64,000 nt of DNA from positions 591,001 to 655,000 of the forward strand of contig JACSYO010001855.1 of the NCBI GenBank assembly GCA_016806645.1, in the 5' to 3' direction. The notes under the pieces were generated by a model. The model did not search any database and had not been told where the DNA came from. It was given only the letters and a program-made list of their open reading frames with translations. Each line of letters starts with the position of its first letter. Within the stretch, counting starts at the first letter, position 1. Made by a program: the position numbers and the translations under genes. This document shows, piece by piece, positions 12,301 to 24,400 of the stretch. This DNA is from Ophiodon elongatus. Lineage: Eukaryota > Chordata > Actinopteri > Perciformes > Hexagrammidae.

Positions 12301-15300
12301 TTAAAATGTCTGTGTAACCTCCATAGTTCATATTATTGCTGAGCTATAGTTATAAATACATAGGACAAACACTCTCAGGAGGTTGCGTAACGAAGAGCCT
12401 CCTTTCCGTGTTGTAGAGTATTTACCATTAAGAGGTTCTTCATGTGTGGTGTAAAGAATGGACATATATGGCAATTCGCTGACAGCTGCTTCCACTATTT
12501 ACACAAGGGAAGAATGGCTGTATTTCCAGCACTCGTCATCACTGCTTTATCATATACAAACAGGCAAACTGACAATCAGACGTATGGGCACGCCAGCACA
12601 TACAAACAGCCATGTTTTGTGAGTATGTTGCCGACGCACCTGATAGTTGACTGAAGGACTTCAATATACAGAATTTACGCACTTCAGCAACTATGTAGTA
12701 TAAATTATGACAATTTTCATTCCAAGAAAGACAAAATGTCAATCTGTTCCCCAAGTACTCGTGTTCTTGGCAGGGGGATAAAGCATCTGACACATTTATT
12801 AGATATTACATCACTACATGTGACCAATATCAATTTAATTTGTTCGACATTTAAGGGGACTTGCCGCACCTTTTCACTCTGAGAGAGTACTGTTGCAAAT
12901 GTAGTTCATTAAGTAAATGTATTTACAAAATAATGACAATCTAAAGATTACTTGTTGACTCATGCCGCAGGAAATGAGTCACCAAGCACATCGGTGAAAA
13001 TACAGATTAAGATGTGACCACAAAAATATTATTTTCAGAGTAAACATTCTGTAATTCCTTTACTGTTGGTTTACGTTATTTGGGCGACAGGGTGGCTCTA
13101 TAGGAAGGGTGGGCGGTTTGTATTCTACGGGGAACTTTTTGTGCAGGGAGCAGGGCAGAGGCTTGTGACCTGGGTCACTACAGGAAGGACGTGGCGAGTA
13201 CAAGCATCCGCTGGTGCTGCTAACTGCACAGTGGGACCAAGTTGCAGGAGTAGTTGAAGTGAATACCATTTGGATGATTTAATTATAAATATCGCTGCCA
13301 TTATTCACAGTATTTGTGGGCCACACCGTATTGTTTCTGAAACAAAATAACAGAGGCAAGCCCCTACTCAGAGGTGAAGGTGGTGTACAACCTGGAGCTG
13401 CTGTAGTTGCTGGAAGATACTGAGTATTATAATAGTATACTTCAATTATTTGGTCATAAGTCTTATATGTCAAATTAAAATATGTCTAAAACATTAATAT
13501 ACAAATAAGCATTAATAATGTAGATATGATGACCAAGAACATATAAATATTAGTTTTACCCTGGTCAGTTGAATGAGTGCAGTCTCCTGTCTCTAGATTA
13601 GTGCCATTTGCTAACAGTGTAAATTTAAGAGTTAAAATTTTTTTACAAACTATATGACAAAATGCTGTTGAAATCATATGAATAATTCCAGATCAAAAGT
13701 TGAGGCTGTTTCATTTTTCCAGAGTGGAACAGGCAGATCTGACCCTGGTGGTTGTGGACTGTGCTCATCTACCTTCTGATGCAAAGCAAGCTGCAACCTT
13801 CCTTCAGGGGCACCTCAGCAGTGTGCTGTCCACTCAGGAGCAGCCGCAGTCAGGTATGATGCCTTGGCCTCACCTGCTTCACCTGGACTGTCAGTGATGT
13901 TTGGAACCATATTTTCAAGTCACTTTAAGCACAGTGAAGTAGATATGCATGGTACAGTTACATTTTCCCCATCAAACAACCTCAGTTCTTTGCCTTTAAG
14001 CACAAATATTAAATTTATTGTGACACCAGTTGCTCACTTGTATCTTCGTCGTGCATTATTAAATGGTGCCAGAGAGTAATTTGATGACTACTTCATTTGT
14101 ATTACTGCAGGTGGAAATCAAGCAGGATTCCAGAAAGAGTACAGGCTTGAAAGAGTTTTAAGTCAAGGCTATTAAAATAGAAATCTCTGTGCCTGAAGGA
14201 CTAATAGTTGAATCATTGGTAATTGATCAACTTTTTTTCTTCATTCCCTTCTTACCCCAGTTTTTCCTGCAGACAGGTTTCTTTTGGTGCTAAATAAAAC
14301 TGACCTGTTGCCTGAGGAGCAGAGGCTGAAGCTGGACCAGGAGCTGAGAAGGGTCTCTGGACTCCCTCCTGTTTGTCAGATTTCTTGCCACACTAATGAG
14401 GGACTGCAGGACTTCCTTGCAGTGCTGCACAGCAGTGTCAAGACTCTGTGAGTTTCTACAGTTACTAATGTTTTCTTGTGCCAGAGGAAAGACTGCATGT
14501 CACTTAAATGTTGTAATGAATCAAAAAGATTGATTCCTCTGTGATTTCCTCATGCATTTATATGTCAAAATGATGTCAAAAAAAGAAAAGGCCATAGTAT
14601 GTATAAAAAAAAGCCATAGTATATAGTGTTGAAAAAAGTAAAAAAAATTCCATAGTTATAGTATGTGAAAAAAAGAAAGTCAATTAAAAAAACATAGTAT
14701 AGTATGTTGGAAACCCAGACGGCGTTGTCTCTGGACCTAACTGACTAACTGATAGATAATTGAGAATTATACATTTTTGACGGTGCGCTTCTATTTTAAC
14801 CGGCGCAGCTTTTCTAGCCTTTACGGCTCTAATTCAGCAGGCCAGGAAACACAGCAACCAATTACATGTGTTGTAAACCATCTCACGTGATGCCACTCCA
14901 ATCAAATGATATGTCAAAAATATGTGTATTTGGACATAAAAAAAGCCATATTATGTTGAAAAAATCAATAGTATAGTTTGTCAAAAAAAGCCACAGTATG
15001 TCATAAAAATATCATAAAAAGGTCATTGTGTAATATGTCCTAAAACGTGAACATATAGGATGTCATAATATGTCATTGTGTAGTGGGTCAAGAAATTTTT
15101 ATAAAAGATCATAGTATAGTATGTCATAATACGATGTCGTAGTTCCAGAGAGTCTTTTTTATCCTTTCTAAAGGACAAAATAATAACTCCATTTGAAACA
15201 TTTTGTTATTTATCTTCCTCTCTAGGTGTGGCGACCCTCTGTCTTGTGCCCCCACCCTGACCCAGGCCCGCCACAGGGCCCACCTGCAGCAGTGTTTTGC

Positions 15301-15457
15301 GGCACTGGCTCAGTACCAGCGATATCGTGACATTGACCTCGCTCTGGCAGCCGAGGGTGTCCGGTTGGCTCTCACGAATCTGGGCCGGATCACTGGACGT
15401 GTCGGGGCAGAGGAGATCCTGGATATCATCTTCAAAGACTTTTGCATCGGAAAATAA
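2488..15457 (+). CDS. gtpbp3: tRNA modification GTPase GTPBP3, mitochondrial (MnmE/TrmE family)
   Basis: With MTO1 it makes the taurinomethyl modification of the wobble uridine of mitochondrial tRNAs, in the matrix. Exons: 2488-2552, 3028-3296, 4274-4360, 5105-5187, 5897-6016, 9062-9134, 10000-10143, 11816-11981, 13723-13853, 14261-14447, 15226-15457. They total 1557 nt (518 aa; human about 490) and phase is kept at every junction. The N-terminus is rich in Arg and poor in acidic residues, as in a mitochondrial presequence. The TrmE N-domain begins near residue 44 (ETIFALSSGHGRCGVAVVR) and includes the HSFTGED and RPAEAGEFTRRAF segments. The G domain shows the P-loop GAANAGKSS (267-275), GTTRD (293-297), DTAG (314-317) and NKTD (391-394). 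The protein ends in the family's catalytic CIGK motif, with Cys515. The start could instead be the ATG at 2494, which has A at -3. Exon 10 has a second in-frame acceptor, giving 14273 and dropping 4 residues. Confidence 0.96.
3309..3399. repeat. (CACG)n-(CA)n compound microsatellite beside a splice donor
   Basis: CACG tetranucleotides run into CA dinucleotides. The array starts only about 12 bases after the 5' splice site of GTPBP3 exon 2 (gt at 3297). CA-rich RNA is known to bind hnRNP L, so length changes here could alter use of that donor. Confidence 0.95.
6017..9061 (+). other. GTPBP3 intron 5 (3 kb), no gene
   Basis: The largest GTPBP3 intron. I see no further exon in it. Short open frames such as 7591-7941 (-) and 7961-8302 (+) have no domain and no flanking splice logic. 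A decayed repeat fragment lies at about 8495-8610. Confidence 0.7.
8495..8610 (+). repeat. Fragment of a teleost dispersed repeat (hAT-like MITE?)
   Basis: Contains the block gtcaccttgggctttt followed by AT-rich repeats of the aattaaccaattaatga type, as seen at one end of a common teleost non-autonomous element. Related pieces lie at 21385-21450, 23799-24152 and 62938-63110. The class assignment is from memory of such repeats, not from a search. Confidence 0.5.
14570..15150. repeat. AT-rich minisatellite cluster, unit like catagtatgtcaaaaaa
   Basis: Degenerate tandem units built from 'catagtat', 'tatgtcata' and A-runs fill 14570-14705 and 14915-15150. About 200 bp of unrelated sequence separates them (14706-14914). 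It lies in GTPBP3 intron 10. The same unit occurs in reverse complement at 20400-20955 in PLVAP intron 5. Confidence 0.75.
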
Positions 15458-15613
15458 TCCGTGTATCAGCGAAAACATGAAATACATGTAATATTAGTCT
15501 GCTCGCCTGCTCAGAGAGGAAGGCTGCATTCTTGTTTGAGCCCAGAGTATTGGTAAAGAAAGGGCACCGCCCCGTCATTGTGCCAGGTTTCCAGGCCCGA
15601 CAACAGTAGAAAG

Positions 15614-15619
15614 AATAAA
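15614..15619 (+). terminator. gtpbp3: GTPBP3 polyadenylation signal
   Basis: AATAAA 157 bases after the GTPBP3 stop codon, followed by a GT-rich stretch (tgtgtgttctttgctgcg) as expected downstream of a cleavage site. Confidence 0.75.
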
Positions 15620-15918
15620 ATGTGTGTTCTTTGCTGCGTTATCACTCTGCTCCCAAGATGCAGAAATATTTGTTTTCTGTTGATGCTCTACAGCAGACTG
15701 AAATAGTTCTCACAAGATGACAGGTGCTTCGGAAGCCCCATGTGCTGGACAAGAGTTTTGCAAGTCTTGAGTCGTAATTAAAAAAATAGCTTCTGAAAGC
15801 CTTTGATAGGTGAACATTGGGCTCTTGAGTAGCAACGTAACAGCCAAGAGCATTTAAAATAAAGCCAGCTGCAGACCTCTGCAAGGTCATAGTTTGGATG
15901 TTTACTTGTACTGCAGGA

Positions 15919-15920
<2 letters not shown>

Positions 15921-15960
<40 letters not shown>
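15921..15960. repeat. (GT)n microsatellite
   Basis: About 20 pure GT units just downstream of GTPBP3. Confidence 0.95.
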
Positions 15961-15961
<1 letters not shown>

Positions 15962-17556
15962 ACACTATTTGTTGTATTATGTACGCAATTATGTGTAATA
16001 ATTGGGATAATGTGTGTTTTCATAATAAATCATATGTAGGTCATGAATCAAAGGCTACAGAAGAATTACTGATTGCCTTTATACCGTCATTATTAATTTA
16101 TTTTCACAACTAGGAGGTGCAACAGGCTGTAAACACAACATTAATAGCATCTCATAGTTGTTCCACCAGACAGGGAACAATGTTACCATCGTGTTTGTGG
16201 CCATTATGTTTTTACATGTTTTGAAGACTCATCAGGTTGTTACTGTAATTAAAATGAATGTAAGGCTTTATTAAAGGCACATGGTGTACCTTACCACATT
16301 ATGTGCTTCATATGTTCATAATACCTTCCTCACATGAAAGAAGTATTACGGTACCTGTACTTACAAGGATTGAATTGGTGAGGTCTGATTTCTTGCTACA
16401 CAGTAGCTGTTGCCACATTGAGTACGACTATGCAATTAAAAACTACATTTTAAGTCCATCTCTACACCATAAAGCAGGTAAGATACATATAGTATGTAGA
16501 GAAAACCAGAGTTTCCCAGCTCCCCTCCTGCTCTGTGGGAAAGGCACCGTTTTTTGGAGGCAATGCTCTTTGTGCCCTTTGTTCCCTTGTCAATCTGGCC
16601 TCGATCAAATATTTATGTTTCCTTGTTGAACTCCTCACCCTTCTTCCCCAGTTGGTTTCTTCTCGCCCAGTCTCTGACGACAGTTGCCCTGCTGTACACC
16701 AGCATAATAACTCCCCGTCTCACTGCCTTTTTGTCTCTGCTACCTGACCTTTCCTCCTTCCGCACTGCTCCGTCAGCCTTTTTTGTCCTCTTTCATGTTC
16801 ACCCTGATTAATTACCACACAGGCGGGACTTGATGTTTTACAAATTAGTGGCAGTAAATTCTGGAGCTTTGTTCATCTTTGAAGTTGTGTCTGTGTGTGA
16901 TATGTTTATCACAACTGTGATGTGTGAAATGTGTGGGATACTAAATGCTGATTACAAACATATCCAGATTGTCTATGCCGGAAGCATAGCTTTTCACAGT
17001 GACAGTTTTTGTTACTTGGTGCTGTGGATCCATTTCAGTCTATATATTTATACTTTTAGCTTTCTTGTCTGTCAGTTTCCTGTAGTTGTGATTAACGGCT
17101 GTCCTGAGATGCAAGTTTGACGTAGCCAGGTCCAGTACATCCCAGTTCCACCCTGTAGCCATTTGACTAGAAGTCTGTGTGTGTGTGTGTGTGTGTGAGT
17201 GCGAATGCGTTCAGGTCTATACATGGGATTGAAAACACTTCATGTTAAACAAAGGATTTCCTGAGGACAGGAGGCAGACTGTTTTACCTGTAACACTCAC
17301 ATCCATCAGTGCAGTCAGCCTGGGAGTTTATCCTCATGGGATGTCTTGCAAGCTTGAAATTTTTTTTTTTTTTTTTTTCAAACACTGATTTACACAGTTT
17401 AATGAACAGTTAATTTCCAAGGTATATTAAAAATATGAATACCTCTGATGTATTCTGAAATTCCAGAGTATTCAAATTTTAAAGTGTGGTAAATTAAACA
17501 TTCAAATGAATTGATATGGAACAGAACAGTCTGTAAAAATGAATATGTACGTGTGT

Positions 17557-17558
<2 letters not shown>

Positions 17559-17592
<34 letters not shown>
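17559..17592. repeat. (GT)n microsatellite
   Basis: About 17 GT units preceded by imperfect GTAC/GT repeats from 17546. Confidence 0.9.
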
Positions 17593-18058
17593 ACTTAAAA
17601 AAATATAATAATCATAAAACGGTTCAAAGAAAACACAGCGGTTTCCAGCTGCAGTACTGCATACGCTCATCATCTTGTGCTTATGAAAAGAAAAAGGAAG
17701 TAGTAAAGCCTGAGAACACTTCATTTAACAGCTACTGCTCTGAACTCGTAAAAAAGTAATACTCCGTCTAATTCAGGCCAAATGTCTCCCTACTGATTTC
17801 TGAAACTGTTTTTAGGACCGCTAACGACTGGAGACTTGGTCGGTGTATGTATCGTAAATCGGGCCGCGGTAGAAATTCAAACATTTGTGAACCACTCGGA
17901 AACATAAATGTTGCTATTTTAAGAGTATTCTGTTTATAGCCGACAAGCAGCTGCTGCCAAAAGTCCTGTCTGACTCTTTGTTGTATTTTTAATGACCGAG
18001 ACGAACAAGACAGAGGACAATACAGTTCAGGAGTGAGTTGGTTTTTGGTTCATTTAAA

Positions 18059-18064
18059 TTTATT
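18059..18064 (-). terminator. plvap: Likely PLVAP polyadenylation signal
   Basis: TTTATT on the + strand is AATAAA on the - strand, about 350 bases past the PLVAP stop. It implies a short 3' UTR. Other AT-rich hexamers nearby make this only likely. Confidence 0.5.
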
Positions 18065-18416
18065 TTGAAAATAAGATTTTCCTAACAGCAGAAACCACAA
18101 TGAGTGACACACAATAGAACATATTTACACCAGTGTCATGGAGATTTGTACATTTACCTTGGAACGCTATTCACAGCAATTGTAACTATCAAACAGGAAA
18201 TGTAAAATACAAATTAATCTTCTATTCCACGTAGATACAAAAAAAAAAAAAGCATGCACAGACCAACAACAGTAAATGTCATTAATATAAATTTAGCGTA
18301 TTTACAAGTTGTGTTGAATCAGAAATATATACATGTCCTTAAAATGTTTTAAAGGCAATATGTTGATCACTGCGGCGCATGATGTGTGCTTTCCGTCATT
18401 ACTCTTCCGGTTCATT

Positions 18417-21400
18417 TCATCTCACCTGAAAGACAAAACATTGAGAAGTATAATCAAATATTAATAACACCAATGAGGTATTGTTACAGCACAGTTTCAC
18501 ATGAAGACCAGCAAATAACTAATAAAAGAGAAAACTTTGACTAATCTTCTTTTTAGGTTTAAATGTAAATCGCACGCTTTATACAGTCGACAAAATACTA
18601 CACTTACTGTACAGTATTTACACTAAATATAAATAGTATTTGATCTATTAATTGTGATTTATTCCCATATAAGGTTTACGATTGGAGTTTTACTGATGCC
18701 AGGTGCTCCAATAAAAGCATGTAGGCTGGCAGCTTTAGAAACCCCGAACTGGAAAACAAAGATAATTTTTTTGTATTATTTAACATTCTAAACACATACC
18801 ACATATATGCAGCTTTTTCTGAGGGTGTTTGGACACCTACGCTGCACACTGATTACTGTGGGGTTTAAAATGGGGCATTTTGTGAACTTATGACTGCTTA
18901 CATGTGTTTTTCCTTTGTTATCTTGCCTGTCCTTCCTGCTGCCCTCAGATTCCTCTTTTCTGTTGAGTCCTTACATCTGCACTGCTGTCCGTGTAATCGG
19001 TGAAGTATATCTTATCTAAAGGCACAGGTGTGCATACACTCAAAGCCAAATACAAGATATTTAGCCAGATTGTTTTTTTTGAGTGCAGCATAGATTATGC
19101 TTTTCATGGACCGAAAAAATAATATCGTAAATTAATGAATGGAGGTTTGAAATCATTTGTGGGTGCTGCCTTCCCTTATTTCCTTTCATGTCTGTGCAGA
19201 GAAATTAGCTGGTCCTCGGTTTCTATTTTACCTTTAAATTGGGCTGTGCAGAGAGCATTTGCTGGAGGGTCTGAAGCTCTCTGTCTTTCAGGGCCAAACT
19301 GTCTTCCACCAGCTTCTTCTGGTCTCTCAGCTGGTTCTGCTGAAGCAGTAATTTCTCCACCTGAACAAAATATGCATGTTTTATTTAAAATGGAAAGAAT
19401 GTAATGAAAAAAAAAATCTATACCCTTATTTATTTCATGCTACTGTAAGTATAGTAGTTAGCGTATACATTTTACAATGGCAGTCACATTTTTATAACCA
19501 ATAACTGAGGAAATCAGCTTGTTCCATGGATGCCCCCGGGTTTTCATTTCACTCTCACAAATACACACACGCACGCACACACACGCACACACACACACCT
19601 ACCTGTGAAGAGACACTAAGTATGATGTGCAAATTACTATTTTCTCACACAAAATATTTACCTGGTCGTCATGAGTCTTTTGCGTGAGCTGTCGCTGCTT
19701 GGCTGCCTTGGCAACCGTCTCACTGAGTTCGTGTTCACACTGCTGCAGTTCAGAAGTCAAATGTGAGTTTTGCACCTCCAGACGACTGGACTTTGTTTGG
19801 ATCTCAGCCACCTGAAAGAAGAAAATCATTTTTTCTAAGTAAATGTGATAGAATTCTCTGATGCCATATTTTTCCTATTAAATGTAATACTTTGATAGGC
19901 TATGCAGCAGAAAGTCACTCATATATGATGGGATGTTGTTGAAAAATGTGTCATACTTGACTGCACCAAATGTGTTTCCAGATGGTGCCTTCCCATAATT
20001 GCAATTGTTTTTGTCCAGGTGTCTATTTCTATCTATCATTGTGAATGTACATTTTCCTCAACATCACAGTACATGATTGAAATTTACACTGAATGTCTCC
20101 CTGAGGGACTTGGGTTTATGTTGTTCTAAATAAGCCATTGAGATGCCTGTGACGCAAATGAACGCCAATTATGTTCCATCTATAGAAAAAGAATGAGTAG
20201 AATGAACATCGACCGGTTTGCTGTGGTCATTTGACGAGTTCAAAGGAATATGGCAATGAGCCCTGTGCATCGACATGGAGTGAGTTAGCCCACGGGAACG
20301 GTCACAGGTCTATTCAGTGGCACATTACGTATTAAAGTGTCATCCACTCTGATTATCCTATGTTCATTTTAATAGGGAGAGCCCTTCTAAATACATTCTA
20401 TTTATATTGGCATCCTATACAATAACATTTTGATATACCATACATGGCTTTTTTTTATAGTATAACTACTTTCAACATACTGATAAGATAAGTTTGTCTT
20501 GGGCTCCAAGGCGCTGCATCACACAATACACTTGCCAGCATTACTATACTATTGATTTTTCCCGACATATTATACTCTGGCTTTTAGATTACGTTTTGCA
20601 ACATACAATACCATGACATTTTTATGGCTTTTCTTTTTAGACATACTATAGATTTCTTGATAAACTATACTATTGCTTTTTTATGACTTTTTTCCAACAT
20701 ACTATACTTATACTTTTTCAACACACAATAGTTTGACCTTTTTTTTTTTTGTTTTTTACATATTCTACTATGACTTTAACACATGCTATACTAAGATGTT
20801 TTCATGACATAATTTACAATTACTTTTTATGACTTATATTATCCTATAACTTGATTTTTTTTTCTTACATACTTCTTTGACATACTATACTAGTGACATA
20901 GTATAACCTTTTCATGACATTCTCTACTAAGACTTTTTCATGACATTGCAGGTTGCAAAACCAAATGTAATGTAAGCACTTAGACTCATTAGACACTGTT
21001 TACCAATCTTTGCTGCATTAGTTTAATTTATGCCACAATATTTTTACATTTAAGTTATTGTGTATTGTTATTGTGTTATGATTTACACTTAGTTGCCACT
21101 TTACTAGGTACCCCTGCAAAATGTAATGCAATCCCATACAACAGCTTAACCATAATTTCTACCTTCACAATTAAGATAATAATGTTCAGTTTTGAATGAC
21201 ACCGTTATTGTAGTTTCCAGTGATGTTAAGCTGGACTGCATTATACTGAGAGGTGTTTCGAATGGTTTGCCCACCACCCTAAGGAAGCAAGTTTTGATCA
21301 TTTAATAAAAATGAAACTCAACCCTAAATGCCTACATAACCAGACTCATTAGGTTCTCAGTATTTATAACTGTTTTCTTTTATCATTGGAAACTGAGTAT

Positions 21401-24400
21401 ATTTGAGTTTTGGACTGTTGGTCAGACAAAAGAAGACACTCAAAGACTGTGTGTCATGAATAGAATTAAATTGGTTTAGAATTGTGCCGATATAGGCACA
21501 AAATGGTAAAAAAAAATAAAAAGGTATTAAAAAAAAGTTTACAATTACCACTGGTCTTCTGACAAAGAAGGAGACAAAAGTTAAAATAATCAGTTCATGA
21601 AGAAGTGATGATTTTTTTAAAGCTACTTGTTTAAGGTATGTTGCTGTTGTCCTGCACTGTGCTGCTGTATCAACAGAGACAAACAAATCACTTTTTTGCT
21701 TTGACTGCGAGGTCGCCTCAGAGGACGTCTGTCTCTTTAGCTTTATTGTGAATGATGTACTTCCTCCCTTGAGAAACTGGTTTCCTGTTCAATTTGTTAT
21801 TTGGAATATTCCATCACAGTTGAGGAGTACAAATTTGGAAAACTACAATTTACTTTAATTGAGTAATTCCATTTTATACAACTTTATACTTCGAGACTAC
21901 AACATTTAGGAGGGAATTATTGTACTTTTTACTCCACTAAATGTAATTGACATCATAAGTTACTATTTACTTTTCAAATAAAATTTTACATAAGAAAGGA
22001 TAGGTTTATAAAATACAATGTATTTTGTCTTGTATAACCTTGTTACCCAATATGTTCCCACTAAACTGATCAGATGGTTTCATTTAAACTACTTTCCGAG
22101 GCATGAAGAGGTAAAAGTATCCAATATTTGAAAAATAAGCTAATATTAGAGAACATACAAATGTGTGAAGTAGAACTTTTTTTGTCTGTTCTACCTCATT
22201 AATCATCTCATGACCCCCTCATTTTAAATACTATCATCAAATCAACACACATCACTTAAAATCTTGCACATACCTTGTTGCCCACGTTGTCTAAATACAG
22301 CTGGAACTTATTCTCCACGTCTCTGGACAGGTTTGTGCAGCTGTTTTTGATCTTCTCCATTTGCTCCTGCTGGCTGTCACAGGTGAGGTGAAAGGTCAGC
22401 TGGTGGGGAAACAGGTTGTTGATCTTGTTCAGGAAATCGCTGGTCACGATTTTGATCCCGTCCAAAGATTTAGCAAAGTCCTCTTTGCACTTCCTGGTTA
22501 AAAAACAATATCAAACAAAAAGTTGAATGTGTTTTATCTTAATATTTTCAGACAGACACACAGAGCATATGGAGAAACAGTACCTGGTGTAGGTGGTGAG
22601 CTGCTCCTTCAGCATGGTGTTCTCCCTGCGCAGGGTGATGGCATCCTGGTGGTGTGTGTCTCGGTCTTTGAGGGCGTTGTCTCTCTCCTGGCTTAGGTAC
22701 TGAACCGTCTGGGTGAAGTTTGCCTCAATGAGGTTTATCATAGCTTTCTGCTGAGAGTTGAGGGTCTGCAAAGTCTTCATTTCACCTGGAGAGTTCAGTG
22801 GGAAGCAGTATTATCACAGGAACTTTTAAATACACAGTTTTACTTTTAGTAGCACTGGCATTTTCTGTGATTATTAATATTCTGGTACCATTTTCTAATA
22901 ATTAACCCTTTACAAACTGTAACTAATGGTATTGATGTTTAGTAAATTATTTAATAATATTTTATAGATCAGTTATTAGACATTAGTCAGGAGAACTTTT
23001 GGATTGCCAGGATGTTGGTTAGTCACCAAAAGTGAGAACGTTAATCAATTAATCACTCAAAGGTTATTCATATTCATGTATTGTAACTGATCTATAAAGC
23101 CTAAGTAAATTATTTATTAACCATAAATAAAGCGATTAATTAAAACCCTGTATAAAGGGTGCCTTATTAGGAAGTGGTACCAATATTATTTTTACTTAAC
23201 TGCATCATAAAACAATTTGCTTTACTTGCAAACATCTTGTCTTTTCTGAACTCTGTGCATTATTGCAAAATGGCTGATGTTCATCAACAGAGTCATTCTT
23301 TAAAATATATTTAAACAGCATTGTAGCATTAGATTAAACCTCCCAACAGTATAGAACTGGAGTGCATACCACTAGTAGTGACCACAGGAGGGAACTGGAT
23401 CGGAGTGGTGGGACGACGCGCCATCATGCTGAGTGTTACTGCACTCATTCTCTCACAGCTGCTCTATAAATGGAAAGAAAAAATAGAAAATAAATCTGTA
23501 TATATATTTATTTATTTATTTATTTATAGGATGATTCATTATTTGTTTTATTTTATCAACATGGTGACCAATAGTGGTGGAACTCAGTACATTTACTCAA
23601 CTAATGTACTTAAGAACAAATCAGAGGTACTTGTACTTCACTTGAGTTCATTTTATGCTTCTTTATACATTTTAGGGGTATTAAAATGTTGACTCTATTA
23701 CAATTATCTGGCAGCTTTAATTACTTAAAATTACGTACAAAACACATGAAGAACTTATGTTTGTTACAAATTAAACTATCCAACAGTTTATACAATTAGA
23801 GCTGAAAAGATTGAATAAATTGATGAGTCGATTGACAGAAAATCAATCAATAAACTACTCTGATAAATATTTAAGTCATTTTTCTTGTAAAAATGACAAA
23901 GGTTTCATGGTTCCAGCATCACTAATGTGAATATTTGCTGCTTTTTTCCTTGTAATTATTTTATTAAATTCTAGTCGTTGTTGTTTTTTGCTTGTTCAGT
24001 AGTTGGAAAAAAACAAGCAGTGTGAAGGTGTCACTGTGGGTACTGGGTGATTCTGATGATCTCAAGTTGTATAAAGCAAACAATCACTCAATCGGTTAAA
24101 ATAATCTGAAGATTAATCAATAATACAAAATCATTAGTTGCACCTCAACTGACTACAAGTAAAAATCCTTCTTTTACATTAACACATGAGTAATAATACT
24201 CTCATGATATAATAGTATAACAGTCACATGGGCCAATTTTTTGCATTGAGTAATTTTAAAATTGTAGGTACATCTTCCTGATTATACATGAATACTTTTA
24301 CTTAAGTGACATTTTCAATGCATTGCGTTTACTTGTAATGGAGTATTTTTACAGAGTGGTATTAGTAACTTAAGTAAAGGATCTGGATTATTGTTCCACC

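Larger units (their letters stand above)
15640..18058. other. Intergenic gap between GTPBP3 and PLVAP (convergent genes)
   Basis: No exon found on either strand. Holds GT arrays at 15921-15960, 17175-17197 and 17559-17592, a T run at 17359-17378, and a pyrimidine-rich stretch at about 16510-16815 with several overlapping non-coding open frames. The two genes transcribe toward each other here. Confidence 0.7.
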
